Below, piece after piece: positions 59,663 to 64,000 of a DNA stretch of 64,000 nt. The DNA comes from a virus. The notes under the pieces were generated by a model, which saw nothing but the letters and a program-made list of their open reading frames with translations, had not been told where the DNA came from and did not search any database. How positions within the stretch are numbered: position 1 is the stretch's first letter; each line of letters opens with the position of its first letter. The stretch is taken from IMG/VR virus record IMGVR_UViG_3300040758_000214, positions 62,001 through 126,000 of that record; one strand, given 5' to 3'. The position numbers and the translations under genes were made by a program.

Positions 59663-59750
59663 ATAAGCCAACGCACTACCACTGTGCTACACCCCGATAA
59701 AATTTTTTTTGGCCGGGGCGAATGGACTCGAACCATCGTATTTGGGCAAC
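59663..59750 (-). tRNA. Circularly permuted tRNA gene (3' half precedes 5' half)
   Basis: On the minus strand a tRNA 3' half comes first (59750-59710): anticodon-stem 3' side CCCAA, T-arm GATGG-TTCGAGT-CCATT, acceptor CGCCCCG, discriminator G and encoded CCA. After 13 AT-only bases comes the 5' half (59696-59663): acceptor CGGGGTG, D-arm GCAC-AGTGGTA-GTGC, anticodon-stem TTGGC. The two acceptor strands pair over all 7 positions (one G-U), and TTGG pairs with CCAA. The break is in the anticodon loop, so the anticodon depends on the joining site and cannot be fixed. Joining would need self-splicing or an endonuclease and ligase. Confidence 0.65.
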
Positions 59751-59899
59751 TTTTTTGGATTAATACACCAGCTAATTAAAGTCTATTCTTTTCTGAATTT
59801 GTGGGTCGAAAGTCTGAATTTAAAGATAATCCCAAAGACTTATAACTACTGTATGCTGTGGGAGATTAAAGATAATGATAAGTTTGACCCAATCAAATC

Positions 59900-60649
59900 T
59901 TAAACACCATGAATATATGAAAATATCTTGGCACCAATTTCATCTTGAACTATTTCTTGACAATTTGCTTGTTGCCTTGCTTTCTTGATAGACATGATTA
60001 GTTTATCAAGTCTTCCAATTATCAGAGATTTCTCAGCTGGAGTTAACATTCCACTATATTTGGTAGTTTGCCATTTTCCAGTCGCCACTTGTTCTTCCCA
60101 TTTTTCAACCTGCGCTGGGTGTTTATCAGTGGGAGGAACTAAAACATGATGTTTGAAGGCTTTAGCCGTCTTTATAGTTTCTTCGGGATACTTTGTTTTA
60201 TAAACTCCTTTTCCAATGGTTGTATCTTCTTCCCATGAAATACCAGGAGCCAGAGTTGGAATAGCATCATACATCACTCTGAGCTCATTAAGTCTTGATT
60301 CCATGTTAAGCAAATATGTAGCAGGAGCATTATTGACTATAGCAATTCCATCAACAACAACATCTGCCACAGCCTGCTGGTTTGTTTTTTCTTTTTGAAG
60401 TAATGCATCAAAATATCTTCCAACTGTTTCTGATACATAGTCCAGTTTAGCATGAACTGTAGTGACTATTTCTCGATGCTCAGCTCCAATTACTCCTTGT
60501 TGATCTTCATCTTTAAACATTATGAGTAGCTTGTCATATCCACTGAAATGTTCAGGTTTCTTAAAGGTAGATGTTGCTTCTGCAACTAACTTGTCAGAAA
60601 CACCTTTCAAAGATCCTTCAACTGCAAGTAATTCATGTAATTTTCCCAT
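59900..60649 (-). CDS. Unknown soluble protein, 249 aa
   Basis: A helical protein (MGKLHELLAVEGSLKGVSDK start; STFKKPEHFSGYDKLL; MLTPAEKSLIIGRLDKLIM). A family with this layout occurs in phages and bacteria as an uncharacterised protein to my memory. Its codon and base composition is more balanced in GC than its neighbours, suggesting a different origin. It lies just upstream of the permuted tRNA. Confidence 0.65.
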   Translation of the reverse strand: MGKLHELLAVEGSLKGVSDKLVAEATSTFKKPEHFSGYDKLLIMFKDEDQQGVIGAEHREIVTTVHAKLDYVSETVGRYFDALLQKEKTNQQAVADVVVDGIAIVNNAPATYLLNMESRLNELRVMYDAIPTLAPGISWEEDTTIGKGVYKTKYPEETIKTAKAFKHHVLVPPTDKHPAQVEKWEEQVATGKWQTTKYSGMLTPAEKSLIIGRLDKLIMSIKKARQQANCQEIVQDEIGAKIFSYIHGV

Positions 60650-60685
60650 TTCACAATTCTCCCATTTGTATTAAATTTGAAGTTC

Positions 60686-60829
60686 TTATTTTATTTCTAT
60701 TATCGCAATTACTTTATCATCTACAATTTTTGTGTCAATAACTTTAATATCACGCGATGCATCAGTATTAAAAAATAAATTCAACGCTTTAACATTTTCA
60801 GCATTTGTTATCTCACGTTCTTTAATCAT
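60686..60829 (-). CDS. Small protein, 47 aa
   Basis: An intact frame, MIKEREITNAENVKALNLFF and later KVIDTKIVDDKVIAIIEIK, with a strong AAGGAGG site six bases before the ATG. It is probably a small alpha/beta protein and shares the transcript of the 59900 gene. The function is unknown. Confidence 0.6.
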   Translation of the reverse strand: MIKEREITNAENVKALNLFFNTDASRDIKVIDTKIVDDKVIAIIEIK

Positions 60830-60860
60830 GATTCCTCCTTCTTTATTTGTAAATCAAAAA

Positions 60861-60937
60861 TGGTCCGGGTTACTGGATTTGAACCAATGGCCCTCTGCGC
60901 CCAAGGCAGATGCGCTACCAGACTGCGCTAAACCCGG
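60861..60937 (-). tRNA. tRNA-Pro (UGG)
   Basis: A complete 77-base cloverleaf with CCA encoded: acceptor CCGGGTT/AACCCGG, D-stem GCGC/GCGC, anticodon arm TCTGC-CTTGGGC-GCAGA with anticodon TGG, T-arm ATTGG-TTCAAAT-CCAGT, discriminator A as in bacterial tRNA-Pro. It starts 18 bases after the 23S-like RNA, so both are probably cut from one precursor. Confidence 0.95.
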
Positions 60938-60954
60938 ATAAATACTTAATTTTA

Positions 60955-61320
60955 TCCCCACCCCTACCTTGGGAATTGGATCGTTTCATCAAAGTCCATG
61001 TGGGTATTCCAAGGACGGCTCCACCGAAATTGGCATCCCGGCTTCATTGCCTCCCCACTATCCTATAATGGATCATTCTGATGATTAGGGTATAGAATAT
61101 CAACCGGTCTCAATTTCTACTTTTCGACTAAGATGGTGGAGTCGAAATATTTACTACCCCGATTTGTCAACCCTTTTAGGTCGATGGCTGCCAATACCGG
61201 TCTATTGTCAAGGGTCTGACTTAGATCGACATTTGATCATGAGCTTTGCGCCGTTGTTACAAGGCACGCTCTGACGATGGGGTGTAATTTAATCATACCC
61301 ACACAAGGACAATGATATGA
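60955..61320 (-). ncRNA. 23S rRNA-like RNA (domains IV-V, including L1-stalk helices)
   Basis: A gene-free, GC-richer block whose minus strand is co-linear with bacterial 23S rRNA from roughly E. coli 1850 to 2240 (positions from memory). Blocks: GGCGCAAAGCTCATGATC (61235-61252); CCGGTATTGGCAGCC (61186-61200) for CCGGTAAACGGCGGCC; ACTCCACC...GAAATTGA (61110-61142); and an L1-stalk block (60987-61064) with AGGATAG, GGGAGGC, TGGAGCCG, CCTTGGAATACC, TTTGATG, about 70% identical over 80 bases. Helix 75 is GTGGG/CCCAC here where E. coli has GGTGG/CCACC, a compensatory change. Much is deleted and the peptidyl-transferase 3' half is absent. It may extend only to about 61252. Confidence 0.7.
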
Positions 61321-61413
61321 TTATAGAAATGAATGTTGAATTCCATGATCTAAACTTTAAAACCCTTCATTCTAAAAATTAATATATATAGCAACTCAAA
61401 CTATAATGGATTT

Positions 61414-61701
61414 TTACATCCACTGTTTTTTCTTCTTTGTACGTTTCCATCCTTTAATTCTTCGTTTAGAAACAAGTTCATCATCCCAAGCATTAGGAAG
61501 ATTAACATGTGATCTTCTCAATCTCAATTTAATTTTATATTCTTTACATTCTTCTAAAACATCAAACCATTTTTTTCTTTCTTGTGTAGTTTTAGGATGC
61601 CTCATGTAATGACAACAAGAATTATGATAATGACTAATTCCAGGGACTGGACCTCTTCTAAAGATAAACTTCAATCCTCTTCTTGTATAAAAAACTTTCA
61701 T
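61414..61701 (-). CDS. Small highly basic protein, probably RNA/DNA-binding
   Basis: 95 residues with about 30 Lys/Arg. FRRGPVPGISHYHNSCC and YMRHPKTTQERKKW are followed by a basic tail (RRIKGWKRTKKKKQ). A related small family occurs in other large phages to my memory, without known function. Charge and position between tRNAs and the 23S-like RNA suggest RNA binding. Its ribosome site is partly enclosed in a leader hairpin (61710-61736). Confidence 0.6.
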   Translation of the reverse strand: MKVFYTRRGLKFIFRRGPVPGISHYHNSCCHYMRHPKTTQERKKWFDVLEECKEYKIKLRLRRSHVNLPNAWDDELVSKRRIKGWKRTKKKKQWM

Positions 61702-61709
61702 CTTTAACC

Positions 61710-61736
61710 TCCATTAAGTATAATGAACTTAATGGA
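61710..61736 (-). promoter_or_regulatory. Leader hairpin covering the ribosome site of the basic protein
   Basis: TCCATTAAG / CTTAATGGA, a perfect 9-bp stem with a 9-base loop. Its 3' arm includes the first bases of GGAGG, the ribosome site for the ATG at 61701; its 5' arm contains the stop codon of the leader peptide at 61729-61755. A ribosome on the leader would open the hairpin. Confidence 0.5.
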
Positions 61737-61755
61737 AGAATGTTGGTTTATACAT
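61729..61755 (-). CDS. Putative leader peptide MYKPTFFH
   Basis: Eight codons and a stop behind an AGGAG site at good spacing, between the promoter-like motif at 61780 and the gene at 61414-61701. The layout is like translational attenuators of the erm type, where a stalled ribosome on a short leader exposes a downstream ribosome site. Confidence 0.45.
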   Translation of the reverse strand: MYKPTFFH

Positions 61756-61779
61756 ATTCAAATCTCCTATAGTTTATAT

Positions 61780-61788
61780 TGTTCTAAA
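61780..61788 (-). promoter_or_regulatory. Promoter-like motif TTTAGAACA (third copy)
   Basis: The minus strand reads TTTTTAGAACAATATAAAC, 25 bases before the leader peptide. The nonamer TTTAGAACA is the same as at 5144-5152 and 6650-6658. Confidence 0.45.
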
Positions 61789-61800
61789 AATTTTTATTAT

Positions 61801-62034
61801 TTACTTATATAATGGAGTTCCATCATTACATCTCCAACTTCCATTTGCAATTAAAATTAAATCTATAATTGTCCCGATAAAAAACCATCCGCATGTCAGA
61901 AGATAGATAACACCAGACCCAAGTTTTCCGGTATATAATCTATGCAATCCTGCTATTCCAAAAAATCCAATAAAACAAAATACAAGAGCTAACCAAAAAA
62001 GTTTCTTACTTTCTATTACAGGTTGAAGTTCCAT
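61801..62034 (-). CDS. TM2-domain membrane protein
   Basis: 77 residues. LALVFCFIGFFGIAGLHRLY, then TGKLGSGVIYLLTCGWFFIG and IDLILIANG: two membrane helices joined by the G-x-HR-Y-G loop typical of TM2 domains, plus a Gly-rich second helix. It ends in a short Cys-containing tail. The role in phages is unknown. Confidence 0.85.
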   Translation of the reverse strand: MELQPVIESKKLFWLALVFCFIGFFGIAGLHRLYTGKLGSGVIYLLTCGWFFIGTIIDLILIANGSWRCNDGTPLYK

Positions 62035-62061
62035 TATTTAATTTCCTTTCTGTATAAAATA

Positions 62062-62137
62062 TGGTAGGGGATGTCTGACTCGGACAGACGTATGCCAGAT
62101 TCAAAATCTGGTGCGTTAACCACTTCGCCAATCCCCA
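62062..62137 (-). tRNA. tRNA-Gln (UUG)
   Basis: A 76-base cloverleaf with CCA encoded: acceptor TGGGGAT/ATCCCCT (first pair U-U), D-arm with GTGGTTAA loop, anticodon arm CCAGA-TTTTGAA-TCTGG with anticodon TTG, T-arm GTCTG-TCCGAGT-CAGAC. Oddities: C replaces the usual U at position 55 and the discriminator is A, not the G of most tRNA-Gln, so charging may be altered. Confidence 0.88.
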
Positions 62138-62271
62138 ATAAAAATTTTGGCGTATTCTTATGTTCAGACTGAGAGCCGTTGTTGTCTATCCAAAGTACTG
62201 GAATCTTTATAAGACAGCTTCACCGCAATCTCTAGTAATAAGTAACCTGCATGTTTATACACCAAATCATG
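62138..62271 (-). ncRNA. Structured spacer RNA between tRNA-Asn and tRNA-Gln
   Basis: The 134-base spacer fits exactly between two tRNAs, so RNase P and tRNA 3' processing would release it. Its ends pair over 9 of 10 positions (62146-62155 with 62257-62266). On the minus strand an inner TGTCT/AGACA stem with AAAG/CTTT forms a long hairpin. Size (about 120 bases) and the ATTTGGTG opening of the closing helix resemble the RNA at 7349-7472. I could not assign a family. Confidence 0.45.
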
Positions 62272-62343
62272 CTCCGGAGGAAAGATTCGAACTTCCGACC
62301 TGAGAGTTAACAGCTCCCGGCTCCACCACTGAGCTACTCCGGA
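62272..62343 (-). tRNA. tRNA-Asn (GUU)
   Basis: A 72-base cloverleaf without encoded CCA (CAT follows the discriminator G): acceptor TCCGGAG/CTCCGGA, D-stem GCTC/GAGC, anticodon arm GGGAG-CTGTTAA-CTCTC with anticodon GTT, T-arm GGAAG-TTCGAAT-CTTTC. The CCA must be added by the host. Confidence 0.93.
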
Positions 62344-62349
62344 ATAATC

Positions 62350-62685
62350 TTACAAATATTTCATTGCTAAAACTACGGCTTCTGATATATAACCAATAAT
62401 TTTAGAAGCTAAACTTACATCTGAAATTATTACTTTAATGTTATCTTCTTCGATTTGAAGGGTTGACGCTTGTGCCTTTAAAGCAGCTGTAGCATTAACA
62501 AAATCAATATCATCTTGTATTGTCTGAGTATGTAAAAGTTGTGATAAATAGGAATCGAGTTGACTATATTCCATACTTATTTTCATTATAGCTACAGGAT
62601 CTGTTGAATTTCTTCCTGCTTGAATCAATAAACTTTGAGCTGATCTTATTGGTTCAATTATTTTTAATATATCTTGCTTTGCCAT
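62350..62685 (-). CDS. Unknown helical protein, 111 aa
   Basis: All helical: ILKIIEPIRSAQSLLIQAGR, AIMKISMEYSQLDSYLSQLL, and a final SKIIGYISEAVVLAMKYL. No signal peptide. It follows the lipoprotein gene by 13 bases and may interact with it or with a membrane. Confidence 0.55.
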   Translation of the reverse strand: MAKQDILKIIEPIRSAQSLLIQAGRNSTDPVAIMKISMEYSQLDSYLSQLLHTQTIQDDIDFVNATAALKAQASTLQIEEDNIKVIISDVSLASKIIGYISEAVVLAMKYL

Positions 62686-62698
62686 TTATTTGTTCCTT

Positions 62699-63610
62699 TC
62701 ATTTAGATGGAGTTGTGGCTTTTAATGCATTTTTAGATATTGAAATTAAATTATTTATACTAGGAAGTATATCTGCAGTATTTGCATTAGCAATTGCTTT
62801 ATTTGCAACTAAAATTGCATCTAACGTATTATTCATTTGTTCTGCTGCATTGTCTGAAGTTGTTAAATCAAAATTTGTTTGGGATATTAATCTTTCTCCA
62901 AATGGATTTATTGATTGTAAAATTTTTCTTGATTGCATTATATCAAAGAAACTCATATTACTTTTATTTTCATGACTCTTTGATATAATCCATCTTAGAT
63001 TTATTTCAACTTTATCCATTTTACTATCAATATTTTGAGCAAGACTTGAGTTTTCACTTTTTAAATCTTTTACAATTGTTTCTAAATATGGTTGCATTGC
63101 AGTTGCAGAACTTTTAACTTCTGTAAATTTTTTATGGTCTAAAATCATATCTGTAATAGCAATCATTGCCACTTTAATTCCTGTTGTAATTTCAGAATTA
63201 AGAGTTTGCGTTTTATATGTTTTAATTGTATTACTTATATCACCTACCATTTCAGAATCTAAAGCTGTATCATCATTAGTTGCAAGGACTTTCATTTTGT
63301 CTGCATATAATGTTAAAGTATCCATTAAAGTCTGACGTATTTTTATTTGGTCATCTGTTAAAAGTATAGGATTACATTTTCCTGATATATCAAAAGTAGT
63401 TCCATTTCCATTTGAATATTCAAATGCTTGTGTATAAAATCCTGTAACACAATCCATTGTTTGTACTGCCTTAAAAAAATTCATCTCAGATGTTGCTAAA
63501 GAATGTACCCCAGTACTAAATTGAGCTATAGGGGACTGAATTTGCATAAGTCCGCATCCATTTAAAATTACTGTTAATAAAAAAACATATACTAATTTAT
63601 AACTTTTCAT
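62699..63610 (-). CDS. Lipoprotein of unknown function
   Basis: 303 residues with a lipoprotein signal: MKSYKLVYVFLLTVILNGCG, lipobox LNGC with Cys19 as the lipid site. The mature part is helical, with repeated amphipathic stretches (KTYKTQTLNSEITTGIKVAM and IDSKMDKVEINLRW). It would be anchored in the infected cell's envelope. Phage lipoproteins often block superinfection or alter the surface; there is no direct evidence here. Confidence 0.75.
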   Translation of the reverse strand: MKSYKLVYVFLLTVILNGCGLMQIQSPIAQFSTGVHSLATSEMNFFKAVQTMDCVTGFYTQAFEYSNGNGTTFDISGKCNPILLTDDQIKIRQTLMDTLTLYADKMKVLATNDDTALDSEMVGDISNTIKTYKTQTLNSEITTGIKVAMIAITDMILDHKKFTEVKSSATAMQPYLETIVKDLKSENSSLAQNIDSKMDKVEINLRWIISKSHENKSNMSFFDIMQSRKILQSINPFGERLISQTNFDLTTSDNAAEQMNNTLDAILVANKAIANANTADILPSINNLISISKNALKATTPSK

Positions 63611-63641
63611 TTTATTTGTCCTTTTTGTTTATTGATTCAAT

Positions 63642-63962
63642 TTACCAATAACCATTTAGATGAGTGCGAATTTCTTTTTTTAAGTCATTCTCATCTGTTT
63701 CACGCCATTCACACCATCCCCAATCAGAAAATCTTATTGTATCTGAAAAACTACGATAGAATTTACCATCTTTAAAAGAAAATCGGAGCATATTATGATA
63801 ACCCCAATGATCATGTTTTATTTTATCTTTACAATTACAAGGTTCGTTGAAGTCAAGTATTCCTTTTTCTTTTATCTCTTTTATAATATCTTTTACTTTA
63901 ACGCCTCTAATTGCTTTTCGTTCATATGGAACTTCTTCAACCTCTTCTAATTCTTGTATCAT
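63642..63962 (-). CDS. Unknown protein, 106 aa
   Basis: An acidic N-terminus (MIQELEEVEEVPYERKAIRG) is followed by CNCKDKIKHDHWGYH, a Cys/His-rich loop that may bind metal, and an aromatic beta part (FSDWGWCEW). The family is not recognised. The 38 bases to the right edge hold only its ribosome site and a few codons of open frame. Confidence 0.6.
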   Translation of the reverse strand: MIQELEEVEEVPYERKAIRGVKVKDIIKEIKEKGILDFNEPCNCKDKIKHDHWGYHNMLRFSFKDGKFYRSFSDTIRFSDWGWCEWRETDENDLKKEIRTHLNGYW

Positions 63963-64000
63963 TTAAATACTCCTTAATTATTGATAATCTTCTGTTTGAA

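Noticed and set aside
59751-59900. Group I intron 3' half upstream of the permuted tRNA (CAGACTTTCGAC and AAAGAATAGACT look like P7 strands)
   Set aside because: The two supposed P7 strands do not pair with each other and no matching P3-P6 half could be found downstream; left as an open question, not a feature.
62146-62270. Resemblance of the plus strand (GCAATCTCTAGTAAT) to the conserved 16S segment GGAATCGCTAGTAATCG
   Set aside because: The match is short, its flanks align poorly, and the opposite strand gives an equally good match to another 16S part, so it is at chance level.
1-64000. CRISPR arrays, insertion sequences and integrase/attachment sites
   Set aside because: No regularly spaced direct repeats, transposase motifs or tyrosine/serine recombinase motifs were seen.
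63974-64000. End of a further gene at the right edge (FKQKIINN and stop)
   Set aside because: Only eight codons are visible, which is not enough to support a gene.

Overview
The window looks like part of a large (jumbo-type), AT-rich tailed-phage genome. Evidence: a tail tape-measure protein with a lytic-transglycosylase domain, a large terminase and a probable baseplate protein lie at the left end. They are followed by phage-style replication and repair genes: a two-subunit type IIA topoisomerase, an SbcC/SbcD (gp46/gp47) pair, a UvsW-like helicase and a zinc-containing single-strand DNA-binding protein. The window also has free-standing tRNAs and a homing endonuclease. Every convincing protein gene is on the minus strand, so transcription runs from high to low coordinates. 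The host cannot be named. Several products carry signal peptides or a lipobox, which fits a bacterial host, probably with a cell envelope of the Gram-negative kind.

Layout by coordinate. 1-7.3 kb: virion genes (tape measure, an HExxH protein, terminase, baseplate-like protein) separated by hairpin terminators, with a shared TTTAGAACA promoter-like motif. 7.3-7.5 kb: a GC-richer, pseudoknot-capable RNA candidate. 7.5-14.4 kb: small unknown genes, two exported proteins, and four tandem copies of a mini CCHC zinc protein. 14.4-22.8 kb: FolE2, a vWA protein, a PspA-like coiled coil with a DUF2491-like partner, an AAA+ ATPase and an exported Ser/Gly-rich protein. 22.8-29 kb: single-chain RNA polymerase beta and beta' genes. 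29-38 kb: a ubiquitin-like conjugation cassette (SAP-Ubl fusion, two E1-like proteins, a large E2-like protein, a JAMM peptidase, perhaps a second E2) next to a radical SAM enzyme. 38-47 kb: SbcC/SbcD, a UvsW-like helicase, a family with the N-terminal motif FVTNSSST, and three more mini CCHC proteins. 47-59 kb: QueD, three zinc-knuckle paralogues, a SpoU-type RNA methyltransferase, topoisomerase, a vWA-metallopeptidase/MoxR pair and SSB. 59-64 kb: an RNA-rich zone with tRNA-Pro, tRNA-Gln and tRNA-Asn, an apparently circularly permuted tRNA gene, an RNA co-linear with domains IV-V of 23S rRNA, a further structured spacer RNA, and a lipoprotein gene.

How it may work together (inference). The phage carries its own multi-subunit transcriptase and may use the TTTAGAACA motif for late genes. 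The Ubl cassette could tag and untag phage or host proteins; the SAP-like domains would place the modifier on nucleic acid. The tRNAs, the 23S-like RNA, a SpoU methyltransferase and small basic or zinc proteins point to interference with, or support of, host translation. FolE2 and QueD are two steps of the 7-deazaguanine pathway; the other steps are not in this window.

The most unusual items are the 23S rRNA-like RNA at about 60955-61320, the permuted tRNA at 59663-59750 and the SAP-Ubl/E1/E2/JAMM cassette at 31.6-36.8 kb. All homology statements rest on reading motifs by eye; no database search was run.
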